Shown here: piece after piece, positions 1 to 11,170 of the stretch
How the letters are laid out: every line of letters starts with the position of its first letter
Numbering within the stretch: position 1 is the first letter of the stretch
Assembly (NCBI RefSeq): GCF_040183065.1
Contig: NW_027185501.1
Location: forward strand, 1,328,001 to 1,392,000
Reading direction: 5' to 3'
From: Periplaneta americana
Lineage: Eukaryota; Arthropoda; Insecta; Blattodea; Blattidae
DNA length: 64,000 nt
The notes under the pieces: model-generated
Seen by the model: only the letters and a program-made list of their open reading frames with translations
The model's database searches: none
What the model was told of the DNA's origin: nothing
Position numbers and translations under genes: made by a program

Positions 1-821
1 CAGCACGAGGCCTATTCTTCACAGTTGTATTAGGAATTTATTTCACCGTCCTACAGGCTTATGAATATATAGAAGCTCTTAACCAAAAATGCTATAATTA
101 TACACAAATAAAATAAATCTATACTAATAATAAATCTGTAGCCGAAATTTTTCTGGTAATTTTCGATTTTCCAAAAATAATTGGTCCTAACATATATAAT
201 TAATCACCCTGAAACCGAAAATCGCATTTTTGAAATTTCTGTTTGTATGTCTGTCTGTCTGTCTGTCTGTATGTTTGTTACCTTTTCACGCGATAATGGC
301 TGAACGGATTTCGATGAAAATTGGAATATAAATTAAGTTCGTTGTAACTTAGATGTTAGGCTATATGCCATTCAAAATACATTATTTAAGAGGGGGCTTA
401 TAAGGGGGCCTGAATTAAATAAATCGAAATATCTCGCTTATTATTGATTTTTATGAAAAATATTACATAACAAAACTTTCTTTAAAAATAATTTTCGATA
501 AGTTTTACTCTTTAGAAATTTTGATAGGACTGATATTTAATGAGATAAATGAGTTTTAAAATTAAAATATCTGCCGTGTAATGAATTAAAAAACAAATGA
601 CTTCGTCTATAAGAGGCCTTGGACAGCAACAATCGAAAGCTATGAAAGATAGCCTACAGAGAATGTTTCTGTGTTTGTATGAAGTAATATCGGAAACTAA
701 ATTAACCGATTTGTATAATTAATTATTATTTCACCACTGGAAAGTGTAGTTTCTCTAGATGGACATAATGCTGTAATGTTATTACAATACCTTCTGATAT
801 ATGATATAATATAATATAATA

Positions 822-1900
822 CAGGGTGTTTCAAAAATACGGGGCATAATTTCAGGTATGTATTTCCCACATGTAGACAATCAAAATAGTTCATTACAAC
901 ATGTGTCCGGAAATGCTTCATTTCCGAGTTATGGCCTTCACAACATTGAAATTCACCGGAACGTTTTTCTTTCCGCAGGTCGTTGCCGTCAAAGGAGACA
1001 TTAAGATGGCACTCTGTCAGTTCATTCCGAGGCGAAGGTTACATTCAATGTTGTGTAGGCGTTAGACTGTGCGACATGTATTCAAATCAAGAGCTGGCAG
1101 AGATACACTTCATGTACGGTAAGGCGGACGGCAATGCTGCGCTGGCTCGTCGTTTGTACCAGGAGAGGTACCCACAGCGACAATGTCCCGATCGGAAGAC
1201 ATTTGTAGGTCTCCATTACCGTCTGTGCGAGTATGGAAAATTTAACTCTCCTGGTTTGGGAAGGGGACGACCAAGATCTACAACTCCAGAAGTACAGGAG
1301 GAGATTTACGGGGCAGGCGTACACATACTTCCTGGAAAACACCATACCTCATGTTTTAGAAGACACTCCACTGATCAATCGTCAACACATTCACTTCTTG
1401 CATGATGACGCTCCTGCACACTTCAGTCGTACGGCTCCCAGGTACTTGGATCGAAGGTTTCCTGATCGATGGATAGGTAGAGGTGGCCCAATTGCTTGGT
1501 CTCCACGCTCATCTGATCTGAACCCTCTCGATTTCTACTTGTGGGGCCATTTAAAATCATTGGTTTGTTCGTCTCCGGTGCCTGATTTGGAATCCCTTCG
1601 GAATCGAATTGTGGCATGTTCTGAGGACATACGCAATACTCCTGGAGTTTGTGATCGTGTTCGCAGGTCAATGAGACATCGATGTGAGGTCTATATTCAA
1701 GCAGGAGGTGAACATTTTGAACATCTTCTGTAATGACAACGACCTGCGGAAAGAAAAACGTTCCGATGAATTTCAATGTTGTGAATTCCATAACTCGGAA
1801 ATGAAGCATTTCCGGACACATGTTGTAATGAACTATTTTGATTGTCTACATGTGGGAAATTCATACCAGAAATTATGCCCCGTATTTTTGAAACACCCTG
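822..1900 (+). mobile_element. DD41D mariner-like element with ~160-bp TIRs
   Basis: Inverted repeats begin CAGGGTGTTTCAAAAATACG at 822 and end with the complement at 1900, flanked by TA on both sides (820-821 and 1901-1902). The two arms (about 822-980 and 1736-1900) match almost base for base for about 160 bp, far longer than the roughly 30-bp TIRs of classical mariners. The target is a (TATAA)n tract, which continues on both sides. The interior holds a broken transposase, so this copy is dead but could be mobilised in trans. Confidence 0.85.
983..1733 (+). pseudogene. DD41D (rosa-like) transposase, internally deleted
   Basis: An N-terminal helix-turn-helix part (about 1079-1320, containing MYSNQELAEIHFMYGKADG) is in a different frame from the C-terminal catalytic part (about 1330-1733). 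The C-terminal part has HDDAPAHF, then SSDLNPLDFYLWGHLK. Counting from the first D of HDDAPAH to the D of PLDF gives 41 intervening residues, the spacing of DD41D (rosa-like) elements. The first catalytic Asp is absent because the middle is deleted near 1310-1330. The end reads HRCEVYIQAGGEHFEHLL before the stop. It is the relic of the element's own transposase and cannot be functional. Confidence 0.75.
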
Positions 1901-1990
1901 TATAATATAATATAATATAATATAATATAATATAATATAATATAATATAATATAATATAATATAATATAATATAATATAATATAATATAA
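1901..1990. repeat. (TATAA)n microsatellite
   Basis: Eighteen or so tandem TATAA units. The same repeat precedes the mariner-like element at 801-820, so the transposon landed in the tract and split it. Confidence 0.95.
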
Positions 1991-2400
1991 TTTAAGTTAT
2001 TTGAAGGGTTCAGAACCATAGTGGGCCAAGCGCCATTTACTGAATACGCAGAAAACAAGGGTTAAAATTAAGTTATTACCATAATTCAATGGAAACCTAT
2101 AACAAGTAAAATAAAATATACACATTAAATCTAAATGATGTCAATCTTCATTAAACTATGGTTGCATGTAATAAAAATTAAGAAACATGTTAAAGGAATT
2201 GTCATTGCACCAATTGAGTGACTCTGGACCAAAATGATCGCATTTTAATTATTTGGATGCAATTTAAATTAAGTAACATATTAAACGATTTATCCTTCTA
2301 TCAAACACGAATGTTCCCTGGATCAAATGTCCTATTTTAATTATGTAATTACTTTATATTTATTTCTAACGGGTGCAGCGGAGCGCACGGGTACGGCTAG

Positions 2401-3475
2401 TTATTAATATAAAAATTATTACCGCAACTCTACTCGCAAGATAATAGTTCCCCTAGTTCTACCACATTGTTGATTAATCCGTTTCGGTACCTAGTTGCTG
2501 TTCTCTCAAGTAATCAACATTGTGTATTTTAGGTGCGTTGAGTGCCAAAAAAAAAAAGCGTTTTGATAACCTATTTTACACTAATAACAGACACATACAA
2601 TTGCTGCGTTTTGTAGTGCAGTGAACTATGTTTAAACATGGACTCATCGTCAGATGTACTGTTGCAGTACCGGTTCCGAAAAATAAAAGTTGCAAAGTTA
2701 ATTCAATAGCGAATGGTTAAACATATTCGAGGTTAATAAAAGAAAAAACGGTTAGCCTATAGTATTCATTGTACTGTGTGTCTTTCGTATTTTAGTGTTT
2801 CTCAGGGAGGTGAATATTACATTAAAAGCACGCGAATACCACTTTGCAGAAAACAATTATAAATCTCTTTGATAAAGTGATGATAAATCTAATGTCTTAA
2901 GTTAGCTTCTGATATCCCGACTTCCCTCGCAGAAAACCTAGCAACTCTGCTGACAGGAGACACACGTTATTAAAGGTATATCGCAAAGAAAGTATTGTTC
3001 CTGTAAACATAAACATTTAGCTTTCGGATACGCAATACAACACGTATTCAAATAGAGGTTTCGAAATCCCGCGCGTTTTCTACCTAACAAATGGCGGCTT
3101 TCTGCTGCTTCAATTTGGGAACATATTTCTCAGTTCTCCGGTACGGCGTGGTAGGGACTCGACATTGGCAGCCGCTCTTTTTTTGGCAGATGCTTCTTCT
3201 GACGAAAATAAATTAATTGCTATTTATCTAGGGAATTTTCATAGATTGTATATTCAACGGTTGGTATACCTGTTTCGATATATCGTTTGTGCATTTATCG
3301 ATCATTAGATAATCCACTAGTCGATTTACTAATCATATTTGTTTGTAAACAAACTTCAGCCTTTGATTGTGTTTCTAGTGAGTATTCTAGAGTCTGAAGT
3401 TTGTTAAAATGCCTGGAATTTGAAAGTTTAACTCCAAAAACACGTTCAAAGGCAACAGATAGGCTATACAAAAAC
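2401..3475. other. intergenic, no gene seen
   Basis: No convincing ORF or repeat. A slightly GC-richer patch at about 3060-3180 contains AAATGGCGGC, a YY1-like site, and could be promoter sequence, but nothing else supports that. Confidence 0.3.
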
Positions 3476-3531
3476 ATCTGTTTTAACCAACGAGTTAGAT
3501 TCTGTCTTCTAACTCGCTGGTTTTAACAGAT
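3476..3531. repeat. 56-bp hairpin
   Basis: ATCTGTTTTAACCAACGAG... is answered by ...CTCGCTGGTTTTAACAGAT. The arms are about 24 nt with few mismatches around an 8-nt loop. It could be a fold-back transposon remnant or a small structured RNA; the sequence does not decide. Confidence 0.5.
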
Positions 3532-3705
3532 AATTCCACAAAAGGTAATGAACAGTATGTGGATCATCATCATCATAGCCTATGGTAGGGGCGATGTTAC
3601 AGATTCACTCTTTCATTCATCCTATTATGCCTATTAATAGGAGCTGCTGGGAACTGTGTGGATATTGCCACTCCAACTCATATCTGGAAATAAGCCAATG
3701 CGTAC

Positions 3706-3908
3706 CTGGAGGTCCGTACAGTTGTGTACTGATGTCTACACAACTCGCACATGCTGCTGTTGGATTCTTCTAGCCATCTCTCCAAACAGGAGAGATGAAT
3801 TTCAGCGAGTGTCCCCTTGCTGCGACATGGTGAGATTAAACATTCGTGGCTGTCAGAATCTAAGCAGATCCTGCAGAACTCTTCAGTGTTGGCTATGACC
3901 TCTAATAG
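3706..3908 (-). CDS. MARCH-type RING-CH E3 ubiquitin ligase, one exon
   Basis: The exon encodes the RING-CH zinc domain of membrane-associated E3 ligases (MARCH2/3-like), which ubiquitinate membrane proteins in the endosomal and secretory system. Visible: CRIC, then ECLISPC, IHLSCLERWLEESN and CELC, in RING-CH order with the His in the fourth-to-sixth ligand region. A TTACAG acceptor precedes it (phase 0) and a CAG|GTACGC donor follows (phase 2), giving 203 nt. No ATG lies in the exon. The two transmembrane helices expected downstream are not found nearby. The Cys normally following SPC-x is Ser (codon AGC), so one zinc ligand is replaced. It may be a working variant, or a decayed copy. Flanking sequence is transposon-rich. 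Confidence 0.65.
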
Positions 3909-4569
3909 CTGTAACGTTACATTCGGAATTACTGACAAATAAACTAATGGCTGGAATGCTTTTAAAATTCGTGACGAGGTTGAATCCTGTCTGGACGCAC
4001 AAGTAGACTAATCAATCATTTCTTTGATACACACAATTTCGGTGACAAACGGTCTATACCAGCGTTTCTCAAACTATGGTTCGCGGACCACCTGTGGTCC
4101 TCAAGGTCTGCCCTTGTGGTCGTTGAAAAAAAGGCAGAAGAAAAAATAAAATTCAAACGAATTGTATATCACTCTACAGCTGAAAATCTCAGAGTTCGAA
4201 AATGACACATGGCTTTCACTTTTTCTCTCAGTACTGACATTTTATGAAATTTATTACCCTATCCGTCTACTGACTTCCCACTCTACTCTCCACAACAAAA
4301 GAGGGATTTAAAGCAGTATGAACGTGGTGTTTCTGTCCATCTTTTCCCTACACATCTGCCGCCGCCCCTGTAATGAAGCCAGGGACCACCAAATTCATAA
4401 CAGAGGACCGAACCTTTTCATGTATTGATGACTTTCTTAATAGTTTTGCCGACACCTAGTCTGTACATTGAAATGGTCACGTGCTGTACGTCGTACACCA
4501 ATTAGCTTAATACAACTTTGAGGTCTCACAATTTGAAACTTATTTTCCAAGTAAATGTGACGAATTTTC

Positions 4570-4925
4570 ATGGGTTCGTATCACTTTCATTGCGATATTG
4601 AAACTAACAAACTTTCACTGAGTGAAAGAGAACAGTTAATTGAACTCTCGAATGAGACCGGACTTAAAATGAAATTCCAAGCGGAAGGTATGGTTAATTT
4701 CTGGACCGCATCACAAGTGAAATGGTGCTTTAGAGATTATAATTTAGTTTGCTTCCACGTATCTGTGTGAGAAAGGGTTTTCATCACTAACTCTAATAAA
4801 AACAAAGTGGGCTACCAAAATCGACTCGATGTATGTGACGATCTCCGACTTATGCTTACCAGCATACGTCCAAATATGGAACAACTGTGCAAGAATCGGC
4901 AGGCTTGTCCATCTCATTAATGTGA
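4570..4925 (+). pseudogene. hAT transposase C-terminal relic
   Basis: The reading LSEREQLIELSNETGLKMKF, followed after a stop by SNKNKVGYQNRLDVCDDLR and LMLTSIRPNMEQL, resembles the C-terminal dimerisation region of ZBED/FAM200-like hAT transposases. At least one stop and one frame change break it. The catalytic D residues are missing, so only the 3' end survives inside the hAT element. The assignment rests on remembered family motifs. Confidence 0.6.
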
Positions 4926-4934
4926 GTACCGACA

Positions 4935-5081
<147 letters not shown>

Positions 5082-6053
5082 TAGTTAATAAGTTAAAGAT
5101 TATCCAAACTCTAATAGCCTTGAATTATTAAAGAAACAAAAATGAATTTTCTTCTATTAAAATTATCTTAATTAATTAATAGGAATTTAAAATTAATTTA
5201 ATTTAATTTAATTAATTTTAATTAATTAATTAATTCTATTTTAAAATATAAGTACATTGATATTAAAATATGCTACAAAAATGATAAATTTGTTTTCGAA
5301 GGGAACAAGAGTAAGGTGGTCCGCGGAACTGTTCTGACTTAAAAAAGTGGTCCCCACTTCAGAAAAGTTTGAGAAACTCTGGTCTATACATTTCATTTAG
5401 GCCTATCACGTTATCTTATGGACGGACAATAATTACGAAGCTTGTTACAGTCGATTTCGAATTAATATCCGTTTATGTTGTTTTCCTTGAATATTGTAAG
5501 TTCCTTATTTTCTTCAAAAAAAAAAAATGTTTAATATACAATATCTCCGTTTGAATGCATTCGTAAACACTGAGTTTGAACAAAGTCTGTTCCATAATTT
5601 AGAAGAAATTTTTGTATATAGACCGACTGGTCGCTGAAAATAACTTTTCATGGGTATCAGGGAAGCAGAAAACGATATTTCCATGAAAATTTATAAGTTT
5701 GTTATTTTCAGCATCACACTGCGTTTTCTTTGTTTTTCTCATAGACCCTAATAGGAGAGTTTGAAGAAATATACATACAACATTACTTTTCTAGGAATTT
5801 ACTGATATCATATTAACGAATAAGATTTTGAAATAATTTAATTGCGAAGAATTTATAGAAAAAAAAATAAAACCTCAAAGCTTTACCCATACTGCGCATG
5901 TCCGACTTCAACATCGCAGAACAAGGTTGCATGCTTGCTGTAGTTAGCAGGGTTAAAATTTGTTACGGCTATTCAGTGCCGTTGTAAGGTCGTGAACCTC
6001 CAACAGGAAAGGTATCGTATCCTGGGACAAGCAACTGGGACTACAGGAAGTAC

Positions 6054-6298
6054 CTTAGAGTTCTTGCTGGCATCCCGCTGCAGGTATCTTTTGTGGAGGT
6101 GGATGCCCGCTCGCTGAACGAGGTGTTCGCGTTTCTTCTCTTTTTCTTCCATCGACTGCGCAATGAATGCAAATGGATGCATCCTCTGGAAGAGGCCTCT
6201 GCTCGCCTCACAGCCACTGTCATGCGAGCCTCTGCTATCTTTGTCACTGACAATTGCTCTGTTTTTTGTCTGGGCAAGGGTCCGCGGCTTCTTTGATG
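6054..6298 (-). CDS. candidate exon, unknown product
   Basis: A 245-nt open stretch, clearly GC-richer than its surroundings, sits between a TTTCCAG acceptor and an AAG|GTACTT donor, and begins and ends in consistent phases. The peptide is basic and includes RGLFQRMHPFAFIAQSMEEK and HLHKRYLQRDASKNSK. I recognise no domain. It could be an exon of a host gene or chance; no partner exon was found. The flanks 5390-6053 and 6299-6461 show nothing else. Confidence 0.2.
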
Positions 6299-6461
6299 CT
6301 GGAAATTCCATTATGAGTGTCGGGATAGGGCACTACGAAACTGAAGTCTGAGGCTTCACGCAAATTAAGATGATTCCATGGTGTTCTACCCTTCATGACG
6401 ACATGGCAGCCTGAGAAAATTACGTGCAGAGCGTACTTTCCATCTCTTAATTGGTTATACC

Positions 6462-7787
6462 TATGGACCGGGTTTTTATGTAATTACATATTATATTCCT
6501 TTCAACCTGACCCTATATAAATAACAAATCTTTGCGAATCTTGTAATTACCATTAATACATTAAAATTTGATAGATTACTACATATATTTACATATTTAC
6601 CCCACATTACATATTATGCCTTGGTATTACATAAATCTACACATTTAGGGGTTTTATTCATTTTTACTTCTCTAAAAGGAAAAAAAAAAAAAAATCTGCT
6701 CGGAACGTTTACAATTAAAAAGCCCTTTTACCTATCCAAGAAACGATATATTTCGGGACGAAACATAATGTTCTTAGTATCAAGAAGTAATAGAGGCACT
6801 CACCCCATACTGCCCATTGTAAATATCAGTGAACAAAACGTAACCTTTCTTATACAACTACCTTGTATTGTAAAAATTACCCAGAAAGTAGCGTTGCCTT
6901 CATGCGGTGGAGTGGGACGAGGACGACATGATTTGTCTCGAACTAGAATTGTTCTGCACACTTCTTAACTAGCCGTTCCCATGCAATTTGCAACCTTACT
7001 CACCCTCTTCCTAATCCTTCCAGGGAAAACCCGTGTCAAGTCTGGCATGAGCCGCAATAAAGTTCGCGACTTTTGAAAAGAAGCTGGAGTAAAGGAACAA
7101 ACTGGAAAGTTTTTGAAAGATAAAAAAAAAATAGTTTTTCAGGTTATTGCTTGATCTCTTTACATTAAATTTAGTAAACCTATACGGAAATGGAATTTTT
7201 CGAGCAATTAGAAAGTATGGTTCTCGGCCGGAATAATCCTACCCTTCTGAATGCGACAGAAATGTCACTTTTTAAACAATAGTTTGCAAATGCCTATAGT
7301 TTGAGGTTTTCGTAGGTACTTTGTTTCTTACAGAGAGCAGCTAAAATGCATGTGTCCCACATCTCCTCTTATTTTCTCCTAATCCAGTAAAGCGAAACAG
7401 TGCTTGTAGTGCTGTTGTGTCATTCATTTCACTCAGTTCTCTAGTTTTAGCACTTACAGTATAAAGTGCAAGTGAGTTTATCTATTGCTTTTAACTAACT
7501 AAAATGGCCCCTGTATCTTCAACCCTAACGACAAAAATAAAGTCATGGATTGCGATGGACGAAGCTTTCACTACAGATGGAAAAATAGTAATGTGTCAAT
7601 TGAGCGGTAAAAAAGTCGGGTGCTCTATGAAATCACAAATGGAGACTCTTACCTATCCTATGCCTACCAGATACTGATATTAAATATTTTCATGATTTTA
7701 CATATTTTGGTACATATTCAGCTTATTTTTCTTACATAAATATGTACATATTTCACACTTTGATATTACGTAAAAATCCGGTCCCTA
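6462..7787 (+). mobile_element. non-autonomous hAT element (BED-finger family)
   Basis: The left end TATGGACCGGGTTTTTATGT and the right end ACGTAAAAATCCGGTCCCTA are inverted repeats. Flanks GTTATACC (6454-6461) and GTTATAAC (7788-7795) form an 8-bp TSD with one mismatch. Length is 1,326 bp. The termini resemble, but do not equal, those of the active-looking hAT at 48-53 kb (CAGGGAACGGATTTATATGG), suggesting a related family. Confidence 0.75.
7504..7660 (+). pseudogene. hAT transposase N-terminus (BED zinc-finger remnant)
   Basis: From ATG 7504 the peptide begins MAPVSSTLTTKIKSWIAM and continues KIVMCQLSGKKVGC before the frame is lost. The CxxC of a BED finger is changed to CxxS. Its position near the right end of the 6462-7787 element suggests a 5' coding remnant left after internal deletion. 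Confidence 0.5.
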
Positions 7788-8620
7788 GTTATAACAACAC
7801 CTCAATATTTTCTATATACGCAATAAGCAAATGGCACAAGTTGAAGTGCTCCTTCACTTACAGATGATATTAGACCTTTTATTCGCAGCTTTTCGTCTTG
7901 AGTAGCTAGACTTTCGTTTCGTTGGTAACGTAACGCACTGCTGTATTCACATTTAATAACTTAGAGAAAATACAGCTGACTTTTGTTTTATTTTATAACG
8001 AAAATTCTAATGGAAAGAAAATATAATATCCTTTACATACCAACTCTGTGCACACTGAATTCTTCTAGTTTAAACTTACTTGATATTACACAATCTTCAT
8101 ATAAACATTTAATCCGCAATAATTAACAATTATTTCTCGCTCAAAAAAATATTATTTTTGATACTTACATGAGACAATAAGCTGTGAACAATTGTATGAG
8201 CCTTTTATTTATAAACATGGTATCCATGGAAATCTTTCTCCAATAGTAAGCTTTGAACAAGGCTTCTAAGCATTGGGCTTTGAAAGGATAAAAAGTATTG
8301 GCATTCAAAATGCATTATTAATTGAGGGGCTCAGTGGAAAAGGGGCCCATGCCATAAAAACTAAACTGTTGTATTCAGTGTTGGGATTGACTTTAGCATT
8401 CATAACTAGAAATTTACTCTGACTTATTGAAGACCTCCCTGGAATAAGGGTGTAACCAACTAATCTATAATACACGTTTCAGGAGAAAAGGGAACAATTT
8501 CAAGGCCATATTTCGTTAGACCTATATTTACTAGCAGAACTATTTGATTAATCAAAGATCCAAGTTAATTCAACTATTACATTTTCCGAGGCTTATTTGA
8601 AGGATCCGTAACAAGCTGTT
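7788..8620. other. intergenic, no gene seen
   Basis: AT-rich sequence without a supported ORF, RNA or clear repeat boundary. Confidence 0.3.
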
Positions 8621-8624
8621 TTTT

Positions 8625-8755
8625 ACGGTGATGGGTTGTTAGCCCTTCGCCCAACCCCCAAGCTGGAGGACCACCCCTTATCGGCTGTCCACGACTGCTT
8701 ATTCAATATATTCGCAGCTACCCTCCATATCTGGAGGCTGTCTCCTCTATCCTTC
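8625..8755 (+). repeat. fragment of a dispersed repeat
   Basis: A GC-richer block (AACCCCCAAGCTGGAGGACC through CTCCATATCTGGAGGCTGTC) that I recall as a common insect dispersed repeat. It abuts a LINE 3' end. The family is not assigned. Confidence 0.35.
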
Positions 8756-9397
8756 GAAGAGGTGGAAAAATTCAAATATCTTGGAGCAATAGTAACAAAT
8801 ATAAATGACGCTCAGGAGGAAATTAAACGCAGAATAAACATGGGAAATACCTGTTATTATTCGGTTGAGAAGATTTTGTCATCTAGTCGGCTGTCGAAAA
8901 ATCTGAAAGTTAGAATTTATAAAACAGTTATATTACCGGTTGTTCTGTATGGTTGTGAAGCTTGGACTCTCAATTTGAGAGAGGAACAGAGATTAAGGGT
9001 GTTTGAGAATAAGGTTCTTAGGAAAATATTTGGGGCTAAGAGGGATGAAGTTACAGGAGAATGGAGAAAGTTACAAACGCAGAGCTGCACGCATTTTATT
9101 CTTCACCTGACATAATTAGGAACATTAAATCCAGACGTTTGAGATGGGCAGGGCATGTAGCACGTATGGGCGAATCCAGAAAAGCATAAAGAGTGTTAGT
9201 TGGGAGGCCGGAGGGAAAAAGACCTTTAGGGAGGCCGAGACGTAGATGGGAAGATAATATTAAAATGGATTTGAGGGAGGTGGGATATGGTGATAGAGAC
9301 TGGATTAATCTTGCTCAGGATAGGGACCAATGGCGGACTTATGTAAGGGCGGCAATGAACCTCCGGGATCCTTGAAAGCCAGTAAGTAAGTAAGTAG
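8756..9397 (+). pseudogene. LINE 3' end (reverse-transcriptase C-terminus)
   Basis: A 5'-truncated non-LTR retrotransposon. It encodes VEKFKYLGAIVTNINDAQEE, VLYGCEAWTLNLREEQRLRV and, after a frame change near 9080 and a stop at about 9187, RRLRWAGHVARMGES and GRPEGKRPLGRPRRRWED. These are the thumb and C-terminal segments of a widespread insect endonuclease/reverse-transcriptase family. The end is a (GTAA)n tail at 9381-9397, typical of LINE 3' ends. The palm domain with its Asp pair is absent. Confidence 0.75.
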
Positions 9398-9399
9398 TA

Positions 9400-11168
9400 G
9401 GGTAAACATTGGTAATTTCGTGATAATTTCATGAAAACTAATTTAAAATGCAAATGTGTAAAAATATCCTTATTCCGATTTTTTCATCTAAAAGACGATA
9501 ACTTGCTGTACAAATCTGGAGACGTAAAAGATTGAATACGTTCTTGAATATGTGCCAAAAACCACTTTTACAACTTAAGCTGAAAGGTTGGTTATTTCGT
9601 GATAACCTTGGTAATTTCGTGATATTGCATTGATAATTTCGTGAGAGGTAGAATAATTGTGGAAAAATTCATTAAAGTCAAATGAAATTCTCATTTATTA
9701 TTACAAGACTTCAAACATAGTAATTCCGTCTAATATTCATAGCAAGAAAACATAGAAATACATATCAACACATAATAAGAATGAAATCAAAGTAAAAATT
9801 GAAATTGAAAAGGGATCTTCTTTGCCCTGAAAGGGTGAACACTTTTATTACGGACTTTACTATAGCCTATATTACTAGGGTAACTCCAAAAGTGATGCAT
9901 AACGTTTGTTTAATAATTATATTTTTATCCTACAGCTTTGCTATTTTCACAGAATGTAGATACATTCTTAAGGAACAAAATGTCACTTTTCCACACAATC
10001 CCTGTCCCTTTCAACTGCCTTACGTAACCTAGGAACGAGGGCCTGTAGACCAGCACGGTAAAAGTCTGGACCAACACGTCTGAGCCACTCTTTAGCAGCG
10101 TGCACAAGGGAATCATCTTCTAACCTCGTTCCGCGAAGGGATCCTTCAGTTTACCAAAGAGATGGTAATCCCACAGTGCCAGTTCAGGACTGTAAGGCGG
10201 GTGTTTCTGTGTTGTCTATCCGAATTTTCTGATCTGGTCTGTGGTCTTGTGACTGACATATGGCTGTACGTTGTCGTACAATAGCAGAACATCCTGCTTC
10301 TCCCGATGTCGTCGAACACGACTCAGTCGAACTGGAAGTTTCTTGAGAGTTGCAACATACCCGTCAGAATTAATGGTGGTTCCGTATGGCATGATGTCCA
10401 CAAACAAGAGTCCTTCTGAATCGAAAAACACAGTAGCCATAACTTTTCCTGCCGAAGGTGCACTTTTGAATTTCTATTTCTTTGGTGAATTTGCATGATG
10501 CCACTCCATTGTCTGGCTCTGTCTCCGGTCCAAAATGGTGGAGCCATGTTCCATCTTCTGTCACAATTCTTGCAAGTAAGTCATCTAGCACTTATCATTG
10601 ACACTTAGCATGATAACAAATCAAACAGAAGCTACACTGAACCCATTGCGTCTCCGTTTTCTTTTTTGTTATCACATCTTGTCTTCAGATTTCTAAAATT
10701 CCTATTGTAATACATTTTATACTATTTTAAAAATTGTAACACTTAATGCTCAACAAAATTTCGCCTCAAACAGCTAAGATTTCTATCGGTAAAGCTAAGC
10801 CTATATGGCGCCTACAGATGTATCTAAAATTCCAAAAACATTTCCTAAAATTTCATGAAGATACAATAAATCTTTGTACCAAATATCATATGCTTACCTT
10901 TAGTAATAAGCCTGTAATGTAATTACAAACATCCACAAAATTTGTACGCCTGAGAAGTCGACGCAAACTTGCTCTCTCCAAACATAAGAGCTCACTGAAG
11001 CAGCTACAATAGTCACACAAAGCTTAGCTGTATGTTTCTGGAAACTGGACAACATATGCAATCCCTTGGCGGAAATTTGGATCTCGTAACACCACTGGTT
11101 AGTTCACAAAAGAGCAAAGAAAAAGTATCACGAAATAACCACTGCCACGAAATTACCAATGTTTACCC
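9400..11168 (+). mobile_element. TA-flanked TIR element (Tc1/mariner/pogo-type ends)
   Basis: The inverted ends are GGGTAAACATTGGTAATTTC and GAAATTACCAATGTTTACCC, each bordered by TA (9398-9399 and 11169-11170). The motif GGTAATTTCGTGATA recurs inside both ends (for example near 9600-9640 and 11125-11150), giving subterminal repeats. It inserted exactly at the end of the LINE (GTAA)n tail. No transposase of its own is visible. A mariner fragment lies inside. Confidence 0.7.
9873..10592 (-). pseudogene. mariner transposase fragment
   Basis: The low-coordinate end, TACTAGGGTAACTCCAAAAG, matches the mariner end at 19783 (TACGAGGATCACTCCAAAAG). Minus-strand fragments read LLARIVTEDGTWLHHFGPE, VATVFFDSEGLLFVDIMPYG and LLYDNVQPYVSHKTTDQIRK. 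These are mariner catalytic-core segments, split among frames. The 5' half is missing, so the copy is truncated at about 10592. It is nested in the 9400-11168 TIR element and so is younger than it, or was captured by it. Confidence 0.75.
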
Positions 11169-11170
11169 TA

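Larger units (their letters stand above)
118..2400 (+). mobile_element. Helitron-like non-autonomous element, copy 1
   Basis: The element opens with TCTATACTAATAATAAATC, preceded by A, and closes with GGGTACGGCTAG followed by T. A TC start, a CTRR end and insertion between A and T are the Helitron hallmarks. A second copy at 40673-42542 shares the 5' block (through a CTGTCTGT microsatellite and a stretch reading GCGATAATGGCTGAACGG) and the last 350 bp. No Rep/helicase ORF is visible, so it is non-autonomous. A (TATAA)n tract and a mariner-like element lie inside it. The family name is inference from the termini. Confidence 0.65.
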
